Assembly (NCBI GenBank): GCA_005885165.1
Contig: VAXR01000086.1
Coordinates: 1-16,121, forward strand
Length of the DNA stretch: 16,121 nt
Direction: 5' to 3'
Source of the DNA: Actinomycetota bacterium
Lineage (GTDB): Bacteria; Actinomycetota; Thermoleophilia; Solirubrobacterales; Thermoleophilaceae
Part shown: positions 6,546-13,864 of the stretch, in pieces
How the letters are laid out: every line of letters starts with the position of its first letter
Numbering within the stretch: the first letter of the stretch is position 1
Notes under the pieces: generated by a model
Told to the model about the DNA's origin: nothing
Database searches by the model: none
What the model saw: the letters and a program-made list of their open reading frames with translations, nothing else
Translations under genes and position numbers: made by a program

Positions 6546-7193
6546 CTGGCCGGCACGGCGCTCTTCCTGCTCGACAAGGTCGCCGCATCGCGCGGCGGCG
6601 TACCCGTGCTGAGGGGGATCGACCTCGCGCTGCGCGACGGCGCCACCGCGCTGCTCGGGCCGTCCGGGGCGGGAAAGTCGACGCTCCTGCGTCTCCTCAA
6701 CCGCCTCGCGGACCCTGACTCCGGAACGATCCGCTTTCGCGGCGAGGACATCCGGAGGCTGGATCCGCGCGCCCTGCGCCGGCGCGTTTGCCTCGTCCCG
6801 CAGCTCCCCGCGCCGCTGCCGGGAACCGTGGCCGCGAATGTGCGCTACGGGCCGTCCCTGGCGGGCCGCGACGTATCCGTCGAGCGGCCCCTCGAGCTCG
6901 CGGGGCTCGCGCCCTCCTTTGCCGATCGCGAGGCCTCGAGGCTGTCGGTGGGCGAGCAACAGCGGGTGATGCTGGCCCGCGCGCTCGCCCTCGAGCCGGA
7001 GGCCATGCTGCTCGACGAGCCGACCGCCGCACTCGACGAGCAGGCACGCGACGGGGTCGAGCGCACGCTGGCGCACCTCGTCGCCCGCACCGGGATCTCG
7101 ATGGTCGTGGTCACCCACGACCGCGGGCAGGCCCACCGGCTGGCCGACCGGATCGTGGAGATCCAGAACGGGCACGTAGCGGCGTGGGCGTGA
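6546..7193 (+). CDS. fetA: ABC transporter ATP-binding protein, FetA type
   Basis: A 215-residue ATPase if started at CTG 6546. It has Walker A GPSGAGKST, Q-loop LVPQLPAPLPGTV, signature LSVGEQQRVMLARAL, Walker B AMLLDEPTAALD and H-loop VVVTHD. Its pairing with a UPF0014/FetB permease identifies it as the YbbL/FetA type, a family linked to iron export and peroxide resistance in E. coli. The only ATG/GTG/TTG start upstream of Walker A in this frame is GTG 6606, but that would delete the first conserved strand of the ABC fold (LFLLDKVAASRGGVPVLRGI), which is clearly coding from 6546 on. No ATG, GTG or TTG occurs in frame between the TAG at 6426 and 6606. A non-canonical CTG start fits best; a sequencing error is the alternative. 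The stop overlaps the fetB start as GTGA. Confidence 0.9.
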   Translation: MAGTALFLLDKVAASRGGVPVLRGIDLALRDGATALLGPSGAGKSTLLRLLNRLADPDSGTIRFRGEDIRRLDPRALRRRVCLVPQLPAPLPGTVAANVRYGPSLAGRDVSVERPLELAGLAPSFADREASRLSVGEQQRVMLARALALEPEAMLLDEPTAALDEQARDGVERTLAHLVARTGISMVVVTHDRGQAHRLADRIVEIQNGHVAAWA

Positions 7194-7969
7194 TCGCGGC
7201 GATCCATCTCTCGCTCGGCGCGGTGGCCGCGGCACTTGCGCTGGTTGCGGTCGCAGCCGCGGTGTCGATCTGGCGCCACGCCGAGCTCGAGCGGGATCTC
7301 GGCATCGCCGTCTTCCGCTCGTTCCTGCAGCTCACGGCCGTCGGCTACGTGATCCAGGCGATCTTCGACTCGAAGAGCCTGTGGCTCGTAGCGGCGCTCC
7401 TTCTCGTCATGGTCGCCTTCGGATCGGTGACGGCCCGCAGCCGCGCGCGCGCCGTGCCGGGCGCCCTTCAGCCGATCGTCATCGCGCTCGCCGTGGCCGG
7501 CCTGGTGACGCTCGGCCTGGTCCTCGCCCTTGGGATCTTCCCCGCACAGGCGCGCTATCTCGTGCCGGTCGGCGGAATGGTGATCGGGAACGCGATGACC
7601 GCGACCGCGGTCTCGCTAAACCGGCTGGCCGACGAGATCTCGGGCAACGCCCTGCAGATCGAGGCGACGCTGGCGCTGGGCGCGACCGCCTGGGAGGCCG
7701 CCCGCGCAGCGGTCACCCGCAGCCTGCGCTCGGGGATGATCCCGCTGATCGACTCGACCAAGACGACGGGGGTCGTGTTCTTCCCCGGGACGATGGTGGG
7801 GATGCTCATTGCGGGCGCCCGCCCGCTCGACGCCGTGCGGCTGCAGCTGATCCTCCTGTGGGCACTGCTCGGGAGCGTGGCGCTCTCGTCGGTCCTCGCC
7901 ACCGGGCTCGGCTACCGCGGGTTCTTCACGCCGGCGCACCAGCTGCGCGAGGTCGAGACCCGGAGCTAG
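7190..7969 (+). CDS. fetB: UPF0014 family ABC permease, FetB type
   Basis: A 259-residue polytopic membrane protein with about seven hydrophobic segments. Family blocks are visible: a first membrane helix, then LERDLGIAVFRSFLQLTAVGYVI, the conserved VPVGGMVIGNAMTATAVSLNRL, EATLALGATAWEAARAA, the loop IPLIDSTKTTGVVFFPGTMVGMLIAGA, and a last helix. It is the membrane half of the FetAB pair, and FetA supplies the ATPase. The assigned role in E. coli is iron efflux; the substrate here is inferred from family only. I chose GTG 7190 because it overlaps the fetA TGA as GTGA; GTG 7184 would add two residues. No metal-regulator box was recognised. It converges with the DMFase-like gene 13 bases downstream. 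Confidence 0.92.
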   Translation: MIAAIHLSLGAVAAALALVAVAAAVSIWRHAELERDLGIAVFRSFLQLTAVGYVIQAIFDSKSLWLVAALLLVMVAFGSVTARSRARAVPGALQPIVIALAVAGLVTLGLVLALGIFPAQARYLVPVGGMVIGNAMTATAVSLNRLADEISGNALQIEATLALGATAWEAARAAVTRSLRSGMIPLIDSTKTTGVVFFPGTMVGMLIAGARPLDAVRLQLILLWALLGSVALSSVLATGLGYRGFFTPAHQLREVETRS

Positions 7970-7980
7970 GAGCCCGGGTC
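7957..7980. terminator. Hairpin at the fetB / DMFase-like convergent junction
   Basis: GACCCGG (7957-7963) and CCGGGTC (7974-7980) form a perfect 7-bp stem with a 10-base loop over the fetB stop. There is no T-run on either side. It may act as a bidirectional transcription end, but this is weak evidence. Confidence 0.35.
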
Positions 7981-7982
7981 CC

Positions 7983-9548
7983 TCAGCGGCCGAGGAGGTG
8001 CGCGAATAGGTTCTCGGTGAGCCGGATCAGGCGCGGGTCGGCCTGGCGCGGCGCGTCGGGGGATGCGTCGGGCGCGGGCGAGAGGCCGAGCTGCCAGGCC
8101 ATCGTCCCCGAGGAGAAGACGAGCGCCCCTGACGCCGCCCGGTAGAGCGTCGTCTGCGACACGCCGAGGGGCGGCCGGTTTCCCTGGCACGGCGTGGTCC
8201 CGCCGCCCACGATCTGGATCCCGGGAGGGGAGTTCGCATCGGTGCGGTCGAGCTCGTACCCGACGATCCCGCCGACGCGCGCGGCAGCGGTCAACCCCGT
8301 GCCGCGGAAGAGCCAGCCCGGGGTGAGCGGCGCCGACGGCCGCCACGCGTAGTAGTGGTTGACCGACCGCCCGACGGCCGGCACGCGCGGCGTGACGCAC
8401 TCGTGCCAAGCGGTGCCGGTGATCGGCGCGCCGCCGCGCGGGAAGAGGCCGCTCGGCAGCGCGCGGTCGGGATCGCTCGCGACGTGCTCCTTGTAGCCGA
8501 TGATGCGGTGGTCGGGTGCGCCGGACTCGCCCGAGGAAGCGGTGGCGGGTGCGAACCGGACCCGCCACGCCATGGTGTTCGATGCGAGGAACACGAGGTT
8601 GGTTCCTGCGTCGCGCGCGTGGCTAAAGGAGTCGGCGGCGGGCTGCGACCAGTACTCGGAGTGACCGATGTCGAGGAGAACGCGGTGCCCGCGCACCTGG
8701 CCGGGGCGGGCGTCGACGGACGGATTCGTGGTGTACGAGACGTCGTGGCCGTCGCGCTCCAGGAAGCGCACCGCGGCGACGTCGCGGGTGAAGAACTGCC
8801 CGGCGCCGGTGACGGTCTCGTACGGCCGGTCGTAGGAGACCTCCACGCCCTGCCCGGTGCCCGTTATGCCCACGGTGTGTCCGCCCGGGTACAGGCTGTC
8901 GCCTCCCCATGTGTTGTAGGCCTCGTAGGTCGAGGTCGAGATCTGTGCGAGGATCGGCCGCGGTCGCGCGGCCTCGAGGACGAACATCGCGTCGCGTGCC
9001 GCTCCGCGATCGGTGGTCATCTTCACCACGTACACGCCTGAGGTGAGCGCCGTGGGGATGGGAAAGCGGATGGTGGGATGCCAGCGGCACTCGGTCAGCC
9101 CGGTCCGCGAGTCATGCGCGCACGGCGGCTGCGCGCGCTGCGCGAGGCGCCGGCTCGCGAGCACGAGCCTCCCTCCGCGACCGCCGTACCAACCCATCCT
9201 GTAGACATCGACCCGTATCCAGCGCGCGCCCTTCGAGTGGACGTAGACCCGCTGGACCTGTCCGGGGCGGACGCTCTGCGACGCGACGTAGCCCTCGACC
9301 TCGCCGCGGCCCACCCCACCGGGCAGGCGCCAATCCTCCGTCCCGGGGCGGCGGTTCTCCGCGGCCACGGTGGCGGCGGGCCCGTTCACGGCGACCTTCC
9401 ACGTGAAGTCGCCCGTGTGCAGGGCAATCCGGCCGCCATGGCGGCTCGAGGCTTCGCCCCCTCCTCCGCCACCGGACGCGAGCACGAGGACGACGGCGGC
9501 CGCCACGACCGCGAGGGCGCCGAGCGCGGCGATGCGCCTCCGCGTCAC
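7983..9548 (-). CDS. Secreted N,N-dimethylformamidase beta-subunit-like protein
   Basis: A 521-residue protein starting at GTG 9548. Residues 1-25 are a basic start plus a hydrophobic stretch, a signal peptide or single anchor without a lipobox cysteine. A Gly-rich linker follows. Domain order: a beta-sandwich region (EGYVASQSVRPGQ at about 85, YRMGWYGGRGG at 116-126, and C143/C154 that could form a disulphide), then the DMFase-C-like domain with STSTYEAYNTWGG (204-216), DRPYE, FLERDGHDVSYTTN (262-275), GHSEYWS (295-301) and NLVFLASNTMAWRVR. The DMFase relative is a cytosolic amidohydrolase with a Tyr/Glu-ligated iron; this version is exported, so the substrate is probably an envelope or extracellular amide or glycan (inference). 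It follows the WecA-type gene by nine bases on the same strand, suggesting co-transcription. Confidence 0.82.
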   Translation of the reverse strand: MTRRRIAALGALAVVAAAVVLVLASGGGGGGEASSRHGGRIALHTGDFTWKVAVNGPAATVAAENRRPGTEDWRLPGGVGRGEVEGYVASQSVRPGQVQRVYVHSKGARWIRVDVYRMGWYGGRGGRLVLASRRLAQRAQPPCAHDSRTGLTECRWHPTIRFPIPTALTSGVYVVKMTTDRGAARDAMFVLEAARPRPILAQISTSTYEAYNTWGGDSLYPGGHTVGITGTGQGVEVSYDRPYETVTGAGQFFTRDVAAVRFLERDGHDVSYTTNPSVDARPGQVRGHRVLLDIGHSEYWSQPAADSFSHARDAGTNLVFLASNTMAWRVRFAPATASSGESGAPDHRIIGYKEHVASDPDRALPSGLFPRGGAPITGTAWHECVTPRVPAVGRSVNHYYAWRPSAPLTPGWLFRGTGLTAAARVGGIVGYELDRTDANSPPGIQIVGGGTTPCQGNRPPLGVSQTTLYRAASGALVFSSGTMAWQLGLSPAPDASPDAPRQADPRLIRLTENLFAHLLGR

Positions 9549-9557
9549 GCCGGTGCG

Positions 9558-10826
9558 CTACCGCTCGCTTCTCGGTGCCCGCAGCGCCTCGAACTCGCCG
9601 GTCTCGAGCTCGTGCGCGACCCGCGAATCGACATCCGCCGCCGTCGGCTCGGGCTCGCCGGCGAGCGTGCTGTCGCTGCGCAGCTGGAACTCGCGAAATC
9701 GTCTGAGCTTGAGGATCTCCAGCACGAGCACGAGGTAGACGCTCGCGGCCAGCCCCACGAGGCCGCAGCCGATCAGCGCCAGCACCCAGCCGGTGTGGAA
9801 GTGGCCGTGGTGGTCGGAGTAGGGGAAGAACCGGATCGCCAGCGCGAGCCCCGCCATCGTCACGGTCCACCCGTACAGGTAGAGCGTCGTCTTCCGCGGC
9901 GAGAAGCCGATGTTCGCGAAGCGGTGGTGGAAGTGCCAGCGGTCCGCCTGGTAGACCGGCCGGCGGTACTTGATCCGCTTTGCGATCACGAAGCTCGAGT
10001 CGAGGATCGGCACGGCCAAGATGACCAGCGGGAAGGCGAGCCCGACCAACGCGTTCGTCTTCAGCGTTCCCTGCACGACGATCGCGCCGAGCAGGTAGCC
10101 GAGCAGGTTGGAGCCCGAGTCCCCGAGGAAGATCGACGCCGGGTGGAAGCCGTGTCGCAGGTACCCGAGCGACGCGCCTGCGGTGATCAGGGCGAGCACG
10201 CCGGCCGCGTGCGGCTCGATCCGGTGCTGGGAGAAGGCGATCAGCGCGAAGGTGATCGCCGTGATCGTGCACACGCCGGCGGCGAGGCCGTCCACACCGT
10301 CGATGAAGTTCACGATGTTCATCAGCGCGACGAGTCCCAGCACCGTGAGCCCGTACGCGAACGGAGGGCTCAGCCCCACGTGGTGGACGAACGGCAGCGT
10401 GAAGCTCGTGACCCGCACGCCTCCCACGACCGGGATCGCCGCGGCGAACACCTGCCCCACCAGCTTGAAGTCGGCCGACAGCTCGAGCAGGTCGTCGACT
10501 GCGCCCACGAGGACGATCACGGCGGCGCCGATCAGGATCGCGTGCGTCTTCTTGTCGTGCGGGAGGAAGATGAGCGTGGCCGCCACGACGGCCACGACGA
10601 TCGCGAGGCCGCCAAGGCGCGGAGTCGGGAACTGGTGAAGGCTGCGCTCGCGCGGCTCGTCGATCGCGCCGATCCGCCAGGCGAACGCGCGCGCCACGGG
10701 CGTCGTGAGGAGCGCGATCACGAGCGCGAGCCCGAATCCGAGCAGGCCGTTGTCGACGCTGGGGATGCGCGATCCGACGTGGACGAAGGCCGCCCACGCG
10801 TCAGGTGGTGCCGGGCTAGGCAGCAT
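9558..10826 (-). CDS. WecA/TagO-type undecaprenyl-phosphate glycosyl-1-phosphate transferase
   Basis: A 422-residue multi-pass protein of the MraY/WecA superfamily, with about eleven membrane helices and a ~50-residue cytosolic tail. The catalytic motifs are intact: DD at 111-112 (GAVDDLLEL), NFIDGVDGLAAG (173-184), the Mg2+-binding FLGDSGSN (233-240) and the cytosolic DRWHFHHRF (295-303) that separates WecA/TagO/WbpL-like enzymes from MraY. It transfers a sugar-1-phosphate, most often GlcNAc-1-P, to undecaprenyl phosphate, the first step of a secondary cell-wall or surface glycan. The start is ATG 10826. It lies downstream of a DUF354 gene and directly upstream of the secreted DMFase-like gene, which suggests a surface-glycan locus. 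The sugar specificity cannot be read from the sequence. Confidence 0.93.
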   Translation of the reverse strand: MLPSPAPPDAWAAFVHVGSRIPSVDNGLLGFGLALVIALLTTPVARAFAWRIGAIDEPRERSLHQFPTPRLGGLAIVVAVVAATLIFLPHDKKTHAILIGAAVIVLVGAVDDLLELSADFKLVGQVFAAAIPVVGGVRVTSFTLPFVHHVGLSPPFAYGLTVLGLVALMNIVNFIDGVDGLAAGVCTITAITFALIAFSQHRIEPHAAGVLALITAGASLGYLRHGFHPASIFLGDSGSNLLGYLLGAIVVQGTLKTNALVGLAFPLVILAVPILDSSFVIAKRIKYRRPVYQADRWHFHHRFANIGFSPRKTTLYLYGWTVTMAGLALAIRFFPYSDHHGHFHTGWVLALIGCGLVGLAASVYLVLVLEILKLRRFREFQLRSDSTLAGEPEPTAADVDSRVAHELETGEFEALRAPRSER

Positions 10827-10841
10827 CGGCGACGGCGCACC

Positions 10842-10847
10842 AGTCTA
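10842..10847 (-). promoter_or_regulatory. -10 element for the WecA-type gene
   Basis: On the minus strand TAGACT is followed by 15 bases and the ATG at 10826. This suggests a separate promoter with a leader of about eight bases, so the gene need not depend on read-through from the DUF354 gene. Confidence 0.4.
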
Positions 10848-10966
10848 GGAATGGGCGAGTGGTGCGCATCGTTTCGCTCCACGCGGGGTTTTCGAGGCGG
10901 CCTCGCCTCCCCCTCCGCGGCGCACGCTGCGGTGCAGGACGCCGCGTGCGTCGGGGCGGCGCTTGG
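10848..10966 (-). other. Intergenic region with two hairpins
   Basis: Between the DUF354 stop and the WecA-type -10 box I see GAGGCG-GCCT-CGCCTC (10894-10909) and a 7-bp pair CGCACGC/GCGTGCG (10921-10927 with 10944-10950). Neither is followed by a T-run on the minus strand. They may terminate or attenuate DUF354 transcription. No gene is supported here. Confidence 0.3.
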
Positions 10967-11974
10967 CTATCGCGGCGTTCCCAGGAAGAGGTCGACGAGC
11001 AGCTCCGGGTCGCGGCGCGTCGGCGTGCCGTTCGCCGGGCGCTTCCGGAGCTCGATCGAGTCGGGATCGGTGAGCGGGCGGAGGCGCCCCTCGGCGATCA
11101 GGGCCTCGTCGACGCCGCCCATGCGGCCGCCGTACGTCGTGTAGACCGGCGTGCCGAGCGACACCGCCTCACGGTTCATCGTCCCGCCGGCTGACAGCAC
11201 GAGATCGGCGAGCGCGATCAGGCTCTGGGCATCGACGGCGCCGTCCGGGACGATCAGCGACGGATAGCCGAGGCTGCGAACGTAATCGCGCTGATCGTCG
11301 GTGCGCGGGATGACGACGGCGCGCACACCCGGGTCCGTGCCCACGCGCTCGAGCACCCGAGGGAACAGGGGGTTGGCGGCACGGTGGTAGAGCGCGACGT
11401 CGGGCGGGGGCCGGAAGACGACGACCACGCGGTCCCGGTCCACTCCGAGCCCGTCCAGCACGCCCGGGTCGGGCTCGAAGTCGGAGAGGTAGTACTCCTC
11501 CTTGAGGCCCGGGTACTGGACGAGCTTCTCCGGCCCGACGCCGTAGCGAGTTAGCCGTTCGGCCGGGATCCGGTCCGGCACGAGCACGCGCCGCGCGAGC
11601 CGGCAGCCGACGTTGTGCTGGAGGACGGCGAACTCGTAGTCGAAGGTGTTCGCCTCTGGGATCCGGAGCATCGCCGCCGCGATCGCGAGGTCGTTCGAGC
11701 CGTGCGCGAGCGCCAGGTCGAAGGAGCGCCCAGCCCCGAACCGGCGCATCGCGAGCGCGCGGCGCGCGAGCGCCATCGCCTTCGCCGGACGGCTCGCGCC
11801 GCCGTGCTTTCCGAAGACAGTGGCATCGATCGAATGCATCCGGAGCAGATCGACCGTCTGCGAGTAGTCACGGGCGGTGGCCTCGACCTCGTGCCCGCGG
11901 CGGCGGAGCCGCTCGATGATCGGCCGGAACACCAGCACGTGAGCCGGCGCGGTCATGTCGATCCAGATCCTCAC
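10967..11974 (-). CDS. DUF354 family protein (glycosyltransferase / epimerase-like fold)
   Basis: A 335-residue protein starting at GTG 11974 with VRIWIDMTAPAHVLVFRPII, the typical DUF354 N-terminus. It continues with ERLRRRGHEVEATARDYSQT, AHGSNDLAIAAAMLRIP, VLVPDRIPAERL, a VQYPGLKEEYYL segment, and late in the protein LVLSAGGTMNREAVSLGTPVYTTY, which resembles the nucleotide-sugar-binding part of GT-B enzymes and UDP-GlcNAc 2-epimerases. No signal peptide or membrane segment is seen. The family's biochemistry is largely undefined; homologues occur in archaeal and bacterial glycan loci. The open frame extends upstream to 12097, but a TAGAAT box 11 bases before the GTG and the family N-terminus argue for 11974. 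With the WecA-type and DMFase-like genes downstream, a surface polysaccharide role is likely (inference). Confidence 0.88.
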   Translation of the reverse strand: MRIWIDMTAPAHVLVFRPIIERLRRRGHEVEATARDYSQTVDLLRMHSIDATVFGKHGGASRPAKAMALARRALAMRRFGAGRSFDLALAHGSNDLAIAAAMLRIPEANTFDYEFAVLQHNVGCRLARRVLVPDRIPAERLTRYGVGPEKLVQYPGLKEEYYLSDFEPDPGVLDGLGVDRDRVVVVFRPPPDVALYHRAANPLFPRVLERVGTDPGVRAVVIPRTDDQRDYVRSLGYPSLIVPDGAVDAQSLIALADLVLSAGGTMNREAVSLGTPVYTTYGGRMGGVDEALIAEGRLRPLTDPDSIELRKRPANGTPTRRDPELLVDLFLGTPR

Positions 11975-11985
11975 GCGGGCCGGCG

Positions 11986-11991
11986 ATTCTA
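11986..11991 (-). promoter_or_regulatory. -10 element for the DUF354 gene
   Basis: TAGAAT on the minus strand, one base from the TATAAT consensus, lies 11 bases before the GTG at 11974. The expected leader is only a few bases. It is set back-to-back with the hemolysin III promoter in a 65-base gap. Confidence 0.55.
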
Positions 11992-12027
11992 CGAGCGGAC
12001 TGGGCGGTTCAGCGCTCGGCTCGCGGG

Positions 12028-12033
12028 TACCCT
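12028..12033 (+). promoter_or_regulatory. -10 element for the hemolysin III gene (leaderless type)
   Basis: TACCCT is followed by six bases and the ATG at 12040. There is no Shine-Dalgarno sequence. The gap matches the DUF1385 and fetA cases. Confidence 0.5.
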
Positions 12034-12039
12034 GGACGC

Positions 12040-12726
12040 ATGGTGCGAGCGGCAGCTGACTCGCTGAAGGAGGCGGCGGTCGAGGCGGTGAAGCCACGCC
12101 TGCGCGGCGTGCTTCATCAGTACTCGTTCTTCGTCGCCCTGGCCGGGGGAGCGGTTCTGATCATCGTGGCCCACGGCGCTCGCACGCGCGTGGCGATGAC
12201 GGTGTATGCCCTGTCGGTCGCGGGGCTGCTGGGCACGAGCGCCCTGTATCACCGCCGCGACTGGACCGACCGCGCGCGGATGTGGATGCGACGCCTCGAC
12301 CACTCGATGATCTTCGTGCTGATCGCGGGGACCTACACGCCGTTCGCGCTGCTCGTCTTGCACGGCGGCCTCGCGACAGCGATCCTGATCGCGGTCTGGG
12401 CAGCAGCGCTCGCCGGCACGGTGCTCAACCTGGTCTGGGTGACGGCGCCGAAGCCGGTCACCGCGGCGGTCTACCTCGCCGTGGGCTGGGTGGCGGTCAT
12501 CGCGATGCCGCAGCTCGCCGACGCGATCGGCGCGGTGGGCATCAGCCTCATCATCGGCGGCGGCGTGCTCTACACGGCCGGCGCCGTGATCTACGCCCTC
12601 CGCAAGCCGAATCCCGTTCCCGGTGTGTTCGGCTACCACGAGGTGTTCCACGCGCTTGTCGTGGCGGCGGCGGTGGCGCACTTCACGGCGGTGGCGATCT
12701 ACGCGCTGCCGGCGCGGGTGGGCTGA
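12040..12726 (+). CDS. Hemolysin III / PAQR family membrane protein
   Basis: A 228-residue protein with seven predicted membrane helices. The N-terminus KPRLRGVLHQYSF is the family entry motif. SALYHRRDW carries the first zinc-type histidine, RLDHSMIFVLIAGTYTPFAL carries the conserved Asp/His, and GYHEVFHALVVAAAVAHF near the C-terminus has the two histidines of the PAQR metal site. Bacterial members (YqfA/HlyIII) were named for haemolysis but are now linked to membrane-lipid homeostasis; the PAQR relatives are adiponectin-receptor ceramidases, so a lipid-hydrolase role is possible (inference). It is transcribed alone, divergent from the DUF354 gene and convergent with the radical SAM gene. 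Confidence 0.95.
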   Translation: MVRAAADSLKEAAVEAVKPRLRGVLHQYSFFVALAGGAVLIIVAHGARTRVAMTVYALSVAGLLGTSALYHRRDWTDRARMWMRRLDHSMIFVLIAGTYTPFALLVLHGGLATAILIAVWAAALAGTVLNLVWVTAPKPVTAAVYLAVGWVAVIAMPQLADAIGAVGISLIIGGGVLYTAGAVIYALRKPNPVPGVFGYHEVFHALVVAAAVAHFTAVAIYALPARVG

Positions 12727-12733
12727 CCCCGGC

Positions 12734-12753
12734 CTCGCTCTCAGAAGAGCGAG
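12734..12753. terminator. Bidirectional hairpin at a convergent junction
   Basis: CTCGCTCT (12734-12741) and AGAGCGAG (12746-12753) form a perfect 8-bp stem with loop CAGA. It starts seven bases after the hemolysin III stop and contains the radical SAM stop codon. No T-run follows, so it would be an atypical terminator. Confidence 0.4.
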
Positions 12754-13799
12754 TCCTGACCCACCTCTTCCGGGGCGGGTTCCGGCGCACCCGCCGTTGG
12801 GGCACTGGCACCCGGATCGCGAGCGGCGGCGTGCCCGGTCTCGTCCCGATCGCGTAGGAATCGCCTCGGCTTTAGCCCGGGGGCACTCGCCAGCTTGCGC
12901 ATGCGCTCCTGGACCGCCTTCGGCGCGTACGCGCCGCGCGCGTAGAGCCGCTCGTAGAGCGGGATGAGGTCCGGCCGGTGCTCGCGCAGCCAGTCGAAGA
13001 AGATGTCGCGAACCTCGCCCCGCAGGTGCAGCGTGATCCCGCCAATCCCGACCGCTCCGGCCTCGGTTGCCAGCTCGACGATGCGCTCGACCTGCTCGGG
13101 CGAGTCGTTGATTCCAGGCATGAGCGGGGCGATGAGGATCCCGGTCGGTATGCCGAGACGGTTGAGCTCCGCCACGGCCTCGAGCCGGGCGCGCGGATGC
13201 GGTGTGTGCGGCTCGGTGGCGCGCCAGGCCTTCTCGTCAAGCGTGGGAACGGAGAGGTTCGCGGTGACGCTCGTCCGCTTTGCGATCTGCTGGAGAAGCT
13301 CCTTGTCCCGGAGGAGCAGCGGCGACTTGGTGAGGATCGAGCAAGGGTTGGCAAAGTCGCGCATCGCCTCCCAGATTCCGGGCATGAGCTTGTAGCGTCC
13401 CTCGACCCACTGGTACGGGTCGGTGTTGGTCCCCATCGCCACGTGCTCGCCCTTCCACGACGGCCGCGCGAGCTCTCGCCGGACGAGCTCGGGCGCGTTG
13501 ACCTTTACGACGATCTCGCGCTCGAAGTCCTCCCGCGCGTTGAGGTCGAGGTAGGTGTGCGTGGGGCGAGCGAAACAGAATTGGCACGCGTGGGTGCATC
13601 CTCGATACGGGTTGATCGTCCACCTGAACGGCATCCGGGACCGGTCGGGAACGCGGTTGATCGCCGACTTCGCCCGGACCTCGTAGAAACGAATGTCCAT
13701 CGCCTCGGGAACGTCGAAGGTGCGCACCGTTGCCGGGTCTCGGAAGCCCGGGAGCGCGCGGCGCGCCTGCTCGCCGACTGTCAGCTGGTCCCAGCGCAT
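12741..13799 (-). CDS. Rv2578c-family radical SAM protein (spore-photoproduct-lyase-like) with clamp-binding-like tail
   Basis: A 352-residue protein. The radical SAM cluster motif CX3CX2C is at C68, C72 and C75 (RGCTHACQFCFAR), where the 4Fe-4S cluster would bind and cleave S-adenosylmethionine. The barrel continues with VAMGTNTDPYQWVEGRYKL, ILTKSPLLLRD, VTANLSVPTLDEKAWRATEP and GILIAPLMPGINDS, all typical of the Rv2578c/SplB-related group. After about residue 320 a Pro/Ala-rich, probably disordered tail ends in QDSLF, residues 348-352, which resembles the sliding-clamp consensus QL[SD]LF. The ATG at 13799 overlaps a LexA-box palindrome. SplB itself repairs UV thymine lesions. For this branch the substrate is not established; DNA repair is inferred from the box, the tail and the distant relationship to SplB. 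Confidence 0.9.
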   Translation of the reverse strand: MRWDQLTVGEQARRALPGFRDPATVRTFDVPEAMDIRFYEVRAKSAINRVPDRSRMPFRWTINPYRGCTHACQFCFARPTHTYLDLNAREDFEREIVVKVNAPELVRRELARPSWKGEHVAMGTNTDPYQWVEGRYKLMPGIWEAMRDFANPCSILTKSPLLLRDKELLQQIAKRTSVTANLSVPTLDEKAWRATEPHTPHPRARLEAVAELNRLGIPTGILIAPLMPGINDSPEQVERIVELATEAGAVGIGGITLHLRGEVRDIFFDWLREHRPDLIPLYERLYARGAYAPKAVQERMRKLASAPGLKPRRFLRDRDETGHAAARDPGASAPTAGAPEPAPEEVGQDSLF

Positions 13800-13814
13800 C
13801 GAACAGATGTTCGC
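13799..13814. promoter_or_regulatory. LexA (SOS) box
   Basis: TCGAACAGATGTTCGC matches the Gram-positive SOS operator TCGAAC-N4-GTTCGA at 11 of the 12 half-site positions. The core CGAAC-AGAT-GTTCG is a perfect inverted repeat and fits CGAACRNRYGTTYC except at the last base. It begins on the A of the radical SAM start codon (minus strand), so a bound repressor would cover the start of a short or leaderless transcript. The divergent 13865 gene lies 51 bases from it and could share control. Confidence 0.75.
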
Positions 13815-13848
13815 ACATGGGTCGGACGGGGGCGAGATAGGGCGCGCT

Positions 13849-13854
13849 TACACT
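13849..13854 (+). promoter_or_regulatory. -10 element for the 74-residue membrane protein
   Basis: TACACT lies ten bases before the ATG at 13865, with AAGG directly before the start. A leader of a few bases is expected. The SOS box is about 35 bases further upstream. Confidence 0.45.
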
Positions 13855-13864
13855 TCAGCGAAGG

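Noticed and set aside
5766..7235. A 489-codon minus-strand open frame opposite the HD-GYP gene and fetA
   Set aside because: It crosses a strong terminator and two real genes and has no domain signature.
9078..11144. A 688-codon plus-strand open frame opposite the DMFase-like and WecA-type genes
   Set aside because: It is low-complexity Arg/Glu/His-rich sequence antisense to well-motifed proteins, so it is a shadow of GC-rich coding.
11975..12097. A longer DUF354 protein starting upstream of 11974
   Set aside because: The extension would run over the divergent hemolysin III start and both -10 boxes, and the family N-terminus begins at the GTG.
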